Of a stretch of 64,000 bases of DNA, positions 10,004 through 17,492 are shown piece by piece. The translations under genes and the position numbers were made by a program. Source of the DNA: Microvirga sp052114605 (GTDB lineage: Bacteria; Pseudomonadota; Alphaproteobacteria; Rhizobiales; Beijerinckiaceae); NCBI RefSeq assembly GCF_052114605.1, contig NZ_JBFRFB010000002.1, forward strand, positions 248,001 through 312,000, given 5' to 3'. Every line of letters starts with the position of its first letter. Positions within the stretch are counted from its first letter, which is position 1. The notes below the pieces were generated by a model. The model had not been told where the DNA came from and did not search any database. It worked only from the letters and a program-made list of their open reading frames with translations.

Positions 10004-11224
10004 ATGGCACGCGCTCTTCTCATCGTTCTCGACTCCGTCGGCATCGGCGGCGCGGAGGATGCAGCGGCTTATGGCGATGTGGGCGCCGATACGGTGGGCC
10101 ATATCGCGGAAGCCTGCGCCGATGGACGCGGCGACCGCGAGGGCCTGCGCCGGGGCCCGCTGAACCTGCCCCATATGACAGCCCTCGGCTTGGGCCTGGC
10201 TTGCGAGGCCTCCACGGGCCGCATGCCGCCAAACCTTGCGCCTCAAGGAGCCCTGAAGGGCGCCTGGGGCTACGGCGTCGAAACCTCCAAGGGCAAGGAC
10301 ACGCCTTCCGGCCATTGGGAGATTGCGGGCGTCCCCGTCACGTTCGACTGGGGTTACTTCCCCAACACGGTGCCCACTTTCCCCGAGAAACTGACGAGCG
10401 CTCTGATCGAACGCGCGAAGCTTCCCGGCATCCTCGGCAACAAGCACGCGTCCGGCACCGCCATCATCGATGAATTCGCAGCGGAACATCTCGAGACCGG
10501 CAAGCCCATCTGCTACACCTCCGTCGACAGCGTTCTTCAGATCGCGGCGCATGAGGAAAGTTTTGGGCTGAAGCGCCTTTACGAACTCTGCGAGATCGCG
10601 CGCGGACTCTGCGACGAATACAAGATCGGCCGCGTGATCGCCCGCCCCTTCCAGGGCACGCCCGAGACCGGGTTCAAGCGCACGGGCAACCGCAAGGATT
10701 TCGCGACGCCTCCGCCTGCCGACACCATCATGGACACGCTCGCCAAGGCCGGGCGCACTGTCGTCACCGTCGGCAAGATCGGCGACATCTTCGCCCATCG
10801 CAGCACCGGCCAGGAGATCAAGCCGAACGGCAACGATGCCTGCCTGTCCGCCGCCATCGACGCCATGAAGTCTCTGCCCGATGGCGGCTTCATCTTCGCC
10901 AACCTCGTCGATTTCGACAGCGAGTTCGGCCACCGCCGCGACATCCCAGGCTATGCCGACGCGCTGGAGGCCTTCGACAGGCGCATTCCCGAGATTGAGG
11001 CAGTGCTGAAAGATGGCGATATCGTCATCATCACCGCCGATCACGGCAACGATCCCTCATGGCAGGGCTCGGATCACACCCGCGAGCATGCGCCGATCCT
11101 GGTCTTCGGGCCGGGCGTGACGCCGGGCAGCATCGGGCGGCGGGAGAGCTTTGCCGATATGGGTGCAAGCGTGCTGGCGCTGCTGGGCGTGGCAAATCCG
11201 GGCAAGGGGAAGGCCTGGGTTTAA
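10004..11224 (+). CDS. deoB: Phosphopentomutase
   Basis: Interconverts ribose-1-phosphate or deoxyribose-1-phosphate with the 5-phosphates, linking nucleoside phosphorolysis to central metabolism. It belongs to the alkaline-phosphatase-like metalloenzymes. An N-terminal metal aspartate sits in LLIVLDSVGIGGAEDA (residues 4-19), the substrate region GKDTPSGHWEI is central, and the C-terminal metal cluster TADHGNDPSWQGSDHTREHAP carries the Asp/His ligands. Length is 406 aa, typical. Spacing of 114 bp from yejF and 207 bp to the next gene suggests its own transcript. Its partners deoA, deoC and punA lie about 9-12 kb downstream on the other strand. Confidence 0.95.
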   Translation: MARALLIVLDSVGIGGAEDAAAYGDVGADTVGHIAEACADGRGDREGLRRGPLNLPHMTALGLGLACEASTGRMPPNLAPQGALKGAWGYGVETSKGKDTPSGHWEIAGVPVTFDWGYFPNTVPTFPEKLTSALIERAKLPGILGNKHASGTAIIDEFAAEHLETGKPICYTSVDSVLQIAAHEESFGLKRLYELCEIARGLCDEYKIGRVIARPFQGTPETGFKRTGNRKDFATPPPADTIMDTLAKAGRTVVTVGKIGDIFAHRSTGQEIKPNGNDACLSAAIDAMKSLPDGGFIFANLVDFDSEFGHRRDIPGYADALEAFDRRIPEIEAVLKDGDIVIITADHGNDPSWQGSDHTREHAPILVFGPGVTPGSIGRRESFADMGASVLALLGVANPGKGKAWV

Positions 11225-11239
11225 CCGCTTCCCCTAGTG

Positions 11240-11273
11240 GTCATCCCGGACGGCGCAGCCGATCCGGGATGAC
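11240..11273. repeat. Short GTCATCCCGGA palindrome after deoB
   Basis: Perfect 11-bp arms (11240-11250 and 11263-11273) around a 12-nt loop. It shares GTCATCCCGGACGGC and GATCCGGGATGAC blocks with the outer arms of the larger repeat at 50981-51244, so both belong to one dispersed family. It may end deoB transcription, but there is no T-tract. Confidence 0.75.
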
Positions 11274-11356
11274 AGCTTGGCCACGACAACCTTGGCCGCA
11301 ACTTCCCCTCACCACACCCTACCCCCAACCCATTGACGGCCCCGCAACTTTGGATC

Positions 11357-11382
11357 AGTCTCCTATAGATCGTATGGAGACT
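11357..11382. promoter_or_regulatory. Dyad upstream of the uracil-catabolism genes, candidate operator
   Basis: Perfect 7-bp arms AGTCTCC/GGAGACT are separated by 12 bp with GATC near the centre, 49 bp before the urc1-like ATG. TATAGAT inside the dyad resembles a -10 hexamer, though I see no convincing -35. The roughly two-helical-turn spacing of the arms fits a dimeric repressor. The regulator is unknown. Confidence 0.4.
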
Positions 11383-11431
11383 CTCCGGACGATCAGGGGG
11401 AGTCTTCCCGTTTTCGCGTGGAAGATCATCG

Positions 11432-12694
11432 ATGAGCTCGCCTAACCGCTCGACCCATATCCGGCTCACCTCTCACCCCGAGCCGAATGCAGGCACGATC
11501 AAGCATCCGATCAAGTGGGGCGCCTCGACGCCTCAGGAACGCGGGCCGATCATCGGCACGGTCACCAACCCTGCCGACCGCAACGTCATCGGCGCGCATG
11601 GCGGCTCCTATTCGCTCTACCGGGCACTCGCGATTTCCGCCCGTGCGCTCAATCCGCTGGCGCGGCCCGATCTTCACAACACGCATCCCACCGCCGAGAT
11701 CGGCCCGTATCCGCAATGGTCGGAACCGAGCAGGATCGTCTCGCTCGATCCCTGGGGCCATATGGTCGGCGAAGTCTTCAAGGACGATATCGCCAGCGGC
11801 ATCGACATCCGCCCCAGCATTGCGGTGACGAAAGCGCGGCTCAACATGCCGGAAATTCTCGCGGCCATGGGCGCGAACCGGCTGAAGGCCGATGGCGGTT
11901 TCCTGCACGAATCCGGCGACATTTCCGTCACCAAGATCGCGGTCGATCCCGTATGGTATCTGCCCGGCATCGCGGAACGCTTCGGCTGCTCGGAAGGCGA
12001 GTTGCGCCGCACGCTGTTCGAACAGACCGGCGGCATGTTCCCCGAACTCGTGACGCGCCCCGACATGAGCGTGTTCCTGCCGCCCATCGGCAACATCACG
12101 GTCTATGTTATCGGCGAGGTGTCGCGCCTGAGCGATCCGAAAACCCGCATCGCCTGCCGCGTGCATGACGAATGCAACGGCTCCGACGTGTTCGGCTCCG
12201 ACATCTGCACCTGCCGTCCTTATCTCGTGCACGGCATTGAGGAATGCGTGAGAGAGGCGCAGTCGGGCGGTGTCGGCGTGATCGCCTATAACCGCAAGGA
12301 AGGCCGCGCGCTGGGCGAGGTGACCAAGTTCCTCGTTTACAATGCGCGCAAGCGTCAGGAGGGCGGCGATTCCGCCGCAACTTATTTCGAGCGCACGGAA
12401 TGCGTGGCGGGCGTGCAGGATGCGCGCTTCCAGCAGCTCATGCCTGATGTGCTGCACTGGCTCGGCATTCGCCGCATCGACCGGCTCATGTCCATGTCGA
12501 ACATGAAATACGATGCCATCACCGGCTCCGGCATCGAGGTGGTGGAGCGCGTGCCGATCCCCGCCGAACTGGTGCCGCCGGATGCTCAGGTCGAGCTGGA
12601 AGCGAAGAAGGCTGCCGGCTACTATACGCCGGATGGAGCCCCCGATGCCGAGGGTCTGGACAAGGTGAAGGGCCGCGATCTCGAGCGCTTTTAA
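11432..12694 (+). CDS. Urc1-type GTP cyclohydrolase II homologue (uracil catabolism)
   Basis: A 420-residue protein made of about 230 N-terminal residues of a separate domain and a C-terminal GTP cyclohydrolase II (RibA) domain. In yeast, Urc1 is such a RibA homologue needed to use uracil as nitrogen source, apparently attacking the pyrimidine ring at the nucleotide level (family knowledge). The RibA zinc cysteines are kept (C248, C259, C261, in VHDECNGSDVFGSDICTC), as is a variant of the active-site loop, YNRKEGRALG, where RibA has R-Q-E-G-R-G-I-G. No other riboflavin gene is nearby, whereas the urc4-like gene and upp follow at once, so ring opening in uracil breakdown is much likelier than riboflavin synthesis. 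Confidence 0.85.
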   Translation: MSSPNRSTHIRLTSHPEPNAGTIKHPIKWGASTPQERGPIIGTVTNPADRNVIGAHGGSYSLYRALAISARALNPLARPDLHNTHPTAEIGPYPQWSEPSRIVSLDPWGHMVGEVFKDDIASGIDIRPSIAVTKARLNMPEILAAMGANRLKADGGFLHESGDISVTKIAVDPVWYLPGIAERFGCSEGELRRTLFEQTGGMFPELVTRPDMSVFLPPIGNITVYVIGEVSRLSDPKTRIACRVHDECNGSDVFGSDICTCRPYLVHGIEECVREAQSGGVGVIAYNRKEGRALGEVTKFLVYNARKRQEGGDSAATYFERTECVAGVQDARFQQLMPDVLHWLGIRRIDRLMSMSNMKYDAITGSGIEVVERVPIPAELVPPDAQVELEAKKAAGYYTPDGAPDAEGLDKVKGRDLERF

Positions 12695-12781
12695 CCTTCT
12701 CCACAATCGGCTGGCCCCGACGGTGCTGGCCGGCGACAGACTATGCTATCGCTTCTCGCGTCGAGAACACCGGAGCCCCGA

Positions 12782-14071
12782 TTGACGGACCAGCCTGACC
12801 TGTCTTCCAAGACCCACCTGTCTTCAGAGACCCACTTGTCTTCAGAGACTCTTGCCGCCCGCAAGCTTCTGACCGCAAAGGCGGTGCGGGAGCGTTCGCA
12901 TCAGCTTCTCGAAGCCGGCCTTGCCGGCCGTCTGCACCATTTCACGGTCGATCTGAACCGGCTGGACGCTTGCGCCGACGAGGTTGTTGCCACCATTCGC
13001 GAGGCCTACCCCTCTCTCGACATTCCTTTCCATGCCCGCTGGCGTCATTTCTCGGCCGGAGGCCACGACCGGTGGGATGCGGTGATGCATGGCGCGCCCT
13101 GGGAGAATGCCGCCCAGATGGCTCGCGCCGCCTTCGACCTCGCCATCGTCTCCGTGCTGCTCGATGCGGGCGCCGGCCCGCAATGGCGCTACGAGGAAGG
13201 CCGCACGGGCGAGACTTATACGCGCTCTGAGGGCCTTGCGATCGCAAGCTTCGACATGTTCTTGAGTGGCGCGTTCTCCAGCAATCCCAACGATCCGTTC
13301 CGTGTGGATGCGGATGTGCTGATGACGATGACGGCCGAGGACTTGGCCTCCGGCTTCCAGGTATCAGTGGATAATCCGCTTGTGGGGCTTGAGGGCCGCG
13401 CCTCGCTCCTCAATCGCCTTGGCCGTGTGGTCGCGACCAATCCCGACATTTTCGGCCAGGCGGACGATCCCAGGCCCGGCGGCATCTTCGATGTGATCGC
13501 GGGTACGACCTTGGACGACAACATCAAGGCGACCTCCATCCTCGAAGCCCTGCTGGCCCATCTCGGCCCGATCTGGCCGGGGCGCATCACACTGGGCGGC
13601 ATCGACCTCGGCGATACGTGGCGCCACCCGCTCGTGGAGGCGCCCGATGCCACGAAGGGGTTGATTCCCTTCCACAAGCTCTCGCAATGGCTGTCCTATT
13701 CCCTTATCGAGCCTCTGGAATGGGCGGGCTACAATGTTGTCGAGATCGACGGCCTCACCGGCCTGCCGGAATACCGCAATGGCGGCCTTTTTCTCGACAC
13801 GGGCGTTATCGGCCTGAAGGATCAGGAAGACGCCAAGCGCGCTCATGCGGTGGATTCGCAGCTCGTTGTTGAATGGCGGGCCTTGACGGTTGCGCTTCTG
13901 GACCGCATTGCCGATCCCATCCGCGCGAAGCTGGGCTTCAAGGCGGAGGACTTCCCCCTGGCCAAGGCGCTCGAAGGCGGCACCTGGGCAACGGGGCGCC
14001 GGTTGGCGAAGGAGAAGCGCGGCGACGGTTCGCCGCCTCTCAGCGTCATCAGCGACGGAACAGTGTTTTAA
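12782..14071 (+). CDS. Urc4/Urg3 family protein (DUF1688), uracil catabolism
   Basis: Homologue of yeast Urc4 and the Urg3 family (DUF1688), a protein of unsettled biochemistry needed with Urc1 and a uracil phosphoribosyltransferase for the reductive-independent uracil degradation route (family knowledge). The frame is open from an ATG at 12743, but the TTG at 12782 has GGAG 6 nt upstream, so I prefer it (about 429 aa). Its first codons contain an 18-bp repeat in triplicate, and the conserved part begins around LLTAKAVRERSHQLLEAGL. It has no membrane segment or signal peptide, so it is cytoplasmic. It lies 87 bp after the urc1-like gene and 36 bp before upp. Confidence 0.85.
   Translation: MTDQPDLSSKTHLSSETHLSSETLAARKLLTAKAVRERSHQLLEAGLAGRLHHFTVDLNRLDACADEVVATIREAYPSLDIPFHARWRHFSAGGHDRWDAVMHGAPWENAAQMARAAFDLAIVSVLLDAGAGPQWRYEEGRTGETYTRSEGLAIASFDMFLSGAFSSNPNDPFRVDADVLMTMTAEDLASGFQVSVDNPLVGLEGRASLLNRLGRVVATNPDIFGQADDPRPGGIFDVIAGTTLDDNIKATSILEALLAHLGPIWPGRITLGGIDLGDTWRHPLVEAPDATKGLIPFHKLSQWLSYSLIEPLEWAGYNVVEIDGLTGLPEYRNGGLFLDTGVIGLKDQEDAKRAHAVDSQLVVEWRALTVALLDRIADPIRAKLGFKAEDFPLAKALEGGTWATGRRLAKEKRGDGSPPLSVISDGTVF
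12800..12853 (+). repeat. Three tandem 18-bp units inside the 5' end of the urc4-like gene
   Basis: Units at 12800-12817, 12818-12835 and 12836-12853 encode LSSKTH, LSSETH and LSSETL. The copies differ by only a few bases, so the expansion is recent, and the frame is kept. Confidence 0.85.
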
Positions 14072-14107
14072 TTGAGTAGGTATGCGACGATGAAAGAGGG
14101 CAAGAAC

Positions 14108-14737
14108 ATGCAGGGCGTCACGGTGGTCGATCATCCTCTGGTGCAGCACAAGCTGACCTTGATGCGCGACAAGGAGCGCTCCACGAAGGGCTTCCGCCAG
14201 CTCCTCAACGAGATCGGCATGCTGCTCTGCTACGAGGTTACCCGTGACCTTCCCATGGAGCGGATCGAAATCGAGACGCCGATGACCAAGATGGCAGGCG
14301 CGCAGATTGCCGGCAAGAAGCTGGTCTTCGCACCGATCCTGCGCGCAGGCGTGGGCTTTCTCGACGGAATGCTGACGCTCGTGCCTGCGGCGCGCGTGGC
14401 GCATATCGGCCTCTATCGCGATCCGGAAACGTTGCAAGCCGTAGAATATTACTTCAAGGCCCCGTCCGACCTCGCGGACCGCATGGTGCTCGTGCTCGAC
14501 CCGATGCTCGCCACCGCGAACTCGGCAGTCGCCGCCATCGACCGCCTGAAGGAACGAGGCGCGAAGGATCTGCGTTTCGTGTGCCTATTGGCTGCACCCG
14601 AAGGCATCGAGAAGCTGCGCGGCGCTCACCCGGATGTGGACATCTGGACCGCTTCGATCGACGAGCGTCTCAACGATCACGGCTACATCGTTCCCGGTCT
14701 CGGCGATGCCGGTGACCGCATGTACGGAACGCGCTGA
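14108..14737 (+). CDS. upp: Uracil phosphoribosyltransferase (Urc6-like role)
   Basis: Makes UMP from uracil and PRPP in the cytoplasm. The ATG at 14108 has AGAGGG 7 nt upstream and gives 209 residues, the usual UPRT length; the alternatives at 14072 and 14090 add unrelated residues. The protein starts MQGVTVVDHPLVQHKLT and keeps FAPILRAGVGFLDGM and the C-terminal GLGDAGDRMYGT. The PRPP loop reads DPMLATANSA, with Ala where UPRTs usually have Gly (TGG/NS). Its place directly after the urc1- and urc4-like genes argues that it feeds uracil into the degradative route, as URC6 does in yeast, rather than only into salvage. Confidence 0.93.
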   Translation: MQGVTVVDHPLVQHKLTLMRDKERSTKGFRQLLNEIGMLLCYEVTRDLPMERIEIETPMTKMAGAQIAGKKLVFAPILRAGVGFLDGMLTLVPAARVAHIGLYRDPETLQAVEYYFKAPSDLADRMVLVLDPMLATANSAVAAIDRLKERGAKDLRFVCLLAAPEGIEKLRGAHPDVDIWTASIDERLNDHGYIVPGLGDAGDRMYGTR

Positions 14738-14749
14738 CCACGAAGGGAT

Positions 14750-15658
14750 ATGCCTTTGCGATTCATCGTCGCCGATTGGGGAACGACACGCTTCCGTGGC
14801 TACCTGATCGAGGATGAAACCATTCTCGATCAGGTCTCGTCGAACGAGGGCGTTTCCGAACTTCAAAAGGGCCAGCATCGCGACGTGTTTCTGCGCCAAT
14901 GTGGGCGCTGGCTCGAAGCCAAACCTGACGCGCCCGTGCTGCTCGTCGGCATGGTGGGAAGCCGCGAGGGCTGGGTGGAAGCGCCTTACGCCACCTGCCC
15001 CGCCGGCCCTGAGGAAATCGCGAAAGCGATGGTACCGGTGGAATTGGGCAATGGCCGCAGCGGCTACATCATTCCCGGCCTTTTCTGCGAGCCTGCTCCC
15101 GGCGCCGCCGATGTGATGCGTGGCGAGGAAACCCTTGCGCTCGGTTCCGGCATCGAGAACGGCATCATCTGCTCGGCAGGAACCCATCCCAAATGGATCG
15201 AGATGCGCGATGGACGTATCGCGCGTTTCGCCACCTACATGACCGGCGAGATGTACGCGCTGCTGCGTGAGCATTCCATGATCGGTCGCCCCGCGACCGA
15301 GCCGGAAGATCTGAGCGGCTTCGATCTCGGGCTCGACGCCGCCATGCGCAACGACGGCGAGAATGCCGTTGGCCTGCTGCATCTTCTGTTCAGCGCCCGC
15401 GCATCCGTCGTTTCCAAACGCATGGACAGCAATCTGCTCGCGCCGTACCTGTCGGGCTTGTTGACCGGTGATGAAATCAACGGCGCGCTTGCCCAGTTCG
15501 GACGTCCCAAGAGCGTCACCATCATGGCTGAAGAAAGCCGCGCCGAGCTTTATATTCACGCTCTCAAGAGATACGGCATCGAGGCGCAGACGAAGATCCC
15601 ACAACAAGCCTTGCTCGCCGGTTTGTCACGCATCGTGCGTGCCCATGCGCAGCGTTGA
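14750..15658 (+). CDS. dgoK: 2-dehydro-3-deoxygalactonokinase family sugar-acid kinase
   Basis: Family members phosphorylate 2-keto-3-deoxygalactonate with ATP in galactonate breakdown. The 302-residue protein opens with the phosphate-binding DWGTTRFRGYLI (residues 9-20), and the family's SAGTHPKWI and TGEMYALLREHS blocks are readable. No dgoA aldolase, dgoD dehydratase or sugar-acid transporter is nearby. Instead it lies 12 bp after upp and 30 bp before an aminopeptidase, in the uracil unit. Either it has a substrate linked to that pathway or the arrangement is incidental. Family assignment is firm; the substrate is not. Confidence 0.8.
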   Translation: MPLRFIVADWGTTRFRGYLIEDETILDQVSSNEGVSELQKGQHRDVFLRQCGRWLEAKPDAPVLLVGMVGSREGWVEAPYATCPAGPEEIAKAMVPVELGNGRSGYIIPGLFCEPAPGAADVMRGEETLALGSGIENGIICSAGTHPKWIEMRDGRIARFATYMTGEMYALLREHSMIGRPATEPEDLSGFDLGLDAAMRNDGENAVGLLHLLFSARASVVSKRMDSNLLAPYLSGLLTGDEINGALAQFGRPKSVTIMAEESRAELYIHALKRYGIEAQTKIPQQALLAGLSRIVRAHAQR

Positions 15659-15688
15659 ACGGCACAACCCACTCTCAGGTCAAATCTC

Positions 15689-17071
15689 ATGCCCCATCCC
15701 CTTCTCGCCGCAGACAACGAGACCTCGCGTCCCATCTGGCTCGTGAATGACCAATCATGGCCGGAGATCGCATCCAAGCTTCCGCAGGCCGCGCAGGCTT
15801 TCGCGAAGGTGCAAGGCTTCGAGGGCAAGGCTGGGAGCCATTGCATCCTGTCGGATGCGGATGGCGGCATTCTCGGCGTCGTCTTTGGCCTTAACGGCAC
15901 TGAGGCCAAGCACGACGATCCCTTCCTCGTCGGCAAATTGCCGACGCTTCTGCCGGACGGCGTTTATCGCTTTGAGACGGAAGCACCGAACCCGACGCTC
16001 GCCACACTCGCGTGGATTCTCGGAAGCTACAGCTTCACCCGCTATCGCAAGCGCAACGAGAAGTCTGTGCGGCTCATCGCGCCGAAGGGCGTCGATGCGG
16101 ATGATGTGACGCGCATTGCGGATGCTGTTTACGCAAGCCGCGACCTCGTCAACACGCCCACGAGCGATCTCGGCCCCGACGGCATCGAAGCCGCCGCGCG
16201 CCAGATTGCGGAGAGGCACGGCGCGAAGTTCACCAGCATCGTCGGCGACGATCTGCTGAAACAGAACTTCCCCATGATACACGCGGTCGGACGGGCATCG
16301 GCGACACCGCCGCGTCTCATCGACTTCACCTGGGGCAACGAGAAAGCACCGCGCATTACGCTGGTCGGCAAAGGCGTCGCATTCGATACCGGCGGCCTCG
16401 ACATCAAGCCCGCCTCGTCCATGCTGCTCATGCGCAAGGACATGGGCGGTTCCGCAGCGACGTTGGCGCTGGCCAGCATGATCATGGGCGCAAAGCTGCC
16501 CGTGCGCCTGCGTGTGCTCATTCCCGCCGTCGAGAATTCCATTTCGAGCAACGCCTTCCGCCCCGGCGATATCCTGCAGAGCCGCAAAGGCATCACGGTC
16601 GAGATCGGCAATACGGATGCGGAGGGTCGTCTGATCCTCGCCGATGCGCTGGCGCTCGCGGATGAGGAGAAGCCGGACCTTATCGTGGATTTCGCGACGC
16701 TCACGGGTGCCGCCCGCGTGGCGCTCGGCCCCGAACTGCCGCCCTTCTTCACGGATGACGACGCGCTTGCCGCCGACATCGCCCGCCATGGCCAAGCCGT
16801 GAACGATCCCGTCTGGCGCATGCCGCTCTGGGCACCTTATCAGGCTCAACTCGACTCCAAATTCGCGGACATGAACAATACCGGCGGCCCCATGGGCGGC
16901 TCCATCACCGCGGCGCTTTTCCTGCGCCGTTTCGTGAAGGATGCGAAGGCCCACGTACATTTCGACATCTTCGCCTGGAACCCCTCCACCAAGCCGGGCC
17001 GTCCCGAAGGCGGCGAGGTTCATGCGGCACGCCTGATGTATGCCTACCTGAAGGAGCGCTACGCTTTTTAA
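15689..17071 (+). CDS. M17-family leucyl aminopeptidase
   Basis: Two-zinc exopeptidase that releases N-terminal residues from peptides in the cytoplasm. The 460-residue protein has a variable N-terminal domain (to about 140) and a catalytic C-terminal domain. Metal and active-site segments are VGKGVAFDTGG (226-236), KDMGG (250-254) and the family signature NTDAEGRL (308-315). It is shorter than E. coli PepA (about 500 aa), matching the compact alphaproteobacterial form. It is followed 73 bp later by a MarR regulator and an NlpC/P60 protein, so it may process peptides from cell-wall turnover, which is an inference from context. Confidence 0.9.
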   Translation: MPHPLLAADNETSRPIWLVNDQSWPEIASKLPQAAQAFAKVQGFEGKAGSHCILSDADGGILGVVFGLNGTEAKHDDPFLVGKLPTLLPDGVYRFETEAPNPTLATLAWILGSYSFTRYRKRNEKSVRLIAPKGVDADDVTRIADAVYASRDLVNTPTSDLGPDGIEAAARQIAERHGAKFTSIVGDDLLKQNFPMIHAVGRASATPPRLIDFTWGNEKAPRITLVGKGVAFDTGGLDIKPASSMLLMRKDMGGSAATLALASMIMGAKLPVRLRVLIPAVENSISSNAFRPGDILQSRKGITVEIGNTDAEGRLILADALALADEEKPDLIVDFATLTGAARVALGPELPPFFTDDDALAADIARHGQAVNDPVWRMPLWAPYQAQLDSKFADMNNTGGPMGGSITAALFLRRFVKDAKAHVHFDIFAWNPSTKPGRPEGGEVHAARLMYAYLKERYAF

Positions 17072-17090
17072 GCATAGCAGCAGGGAATGG

Positions 17091-17141
17091 TTGCACCGTT
17101 CGTTATGACACCAAATAATACGGGTCCGAAACGAACGGTGC
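17091..17141 (+). promoter_or_regulatory. Inverted repeat bracketing a promoter-like sequence before the MarR gene
   Basis: Perfect 12-bp arms (17093-17104 and 17130-17141) are separated by 25 bp; the second ends 3 bp before the MarR ATG. A TTGCAC element (17091-17096) overlaps the first arm and TAATAC (17116-17121) lies between the arms, with 19-bp spacing. This layout fits an autoregulated promoter; the arms could also fold as an mRNA hairpin hiding the start. Confidence 0.5.
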
Positions 17142-17144
17142 GGC

Positions 17145-17492
17145 ATGGCTGTCGAGTTGCGTCCTCTTCAATCCCTGCGTCTCTGGCACGATGTGAACCT
17201 GGACCTCGTGCATCAGGGCGGCGATCTCTCCTCGCGCCAGATCGCGATTCTTCTGACCATCTATCTGGAAGCGCCGCCGCATACGGTGCGCGGCCTCGCC
17301 CAGAAGCTCAACGTCACCAAACCCGTCGTCACCCGCGCGCTCGATACGCTCGGCAAGCTCGACTACGTCACCCGGCGCCGGGATGAGGCGGATCGGCGCA
17401 ATGTCATCATCCAGCGCACGGTCGCTGGCGCTTTGGCCGTGGAGCGGCTAGGAGATATCGTGACCACCCGCGCCAAGGAGCTGCCCCGATGA
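17145..17492 (+). CDS. Short MarR-type winged-helix regulator
   Basis: A 115-residue DNA-binding protein with the MarR winged helix-turn-helix: HTH around TVRGLAQKLNVTKPVVTRALDTL (residues about 47-69), then the wing RRRDEADRRNVII, which carries the D-x-R-type wing motif. It lacks the long C-terminal dimerisation helix of full MarR proteins (about 140-150 aa), so it is a compact version. The start is placed at the ATG right after the inverted repeat; no clear Shine-Dalgarno is visible, perhaps because it lies in that repeat. Its stop overlaps the NlpC/P60 start by 4 bp, suggesting it controls that gene and itself. Confidence 0.8.
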   Translation: MAVELRPLQSLRLWHDVNLDLVHQGGDLSSRQIAILLTIYLEAPPHTVRGLAQKLNVTKPVVTRALDTLGKLDYVTRRRDEADRRNVIIQRTVAGALAVERLGDIVTTRAKELPR

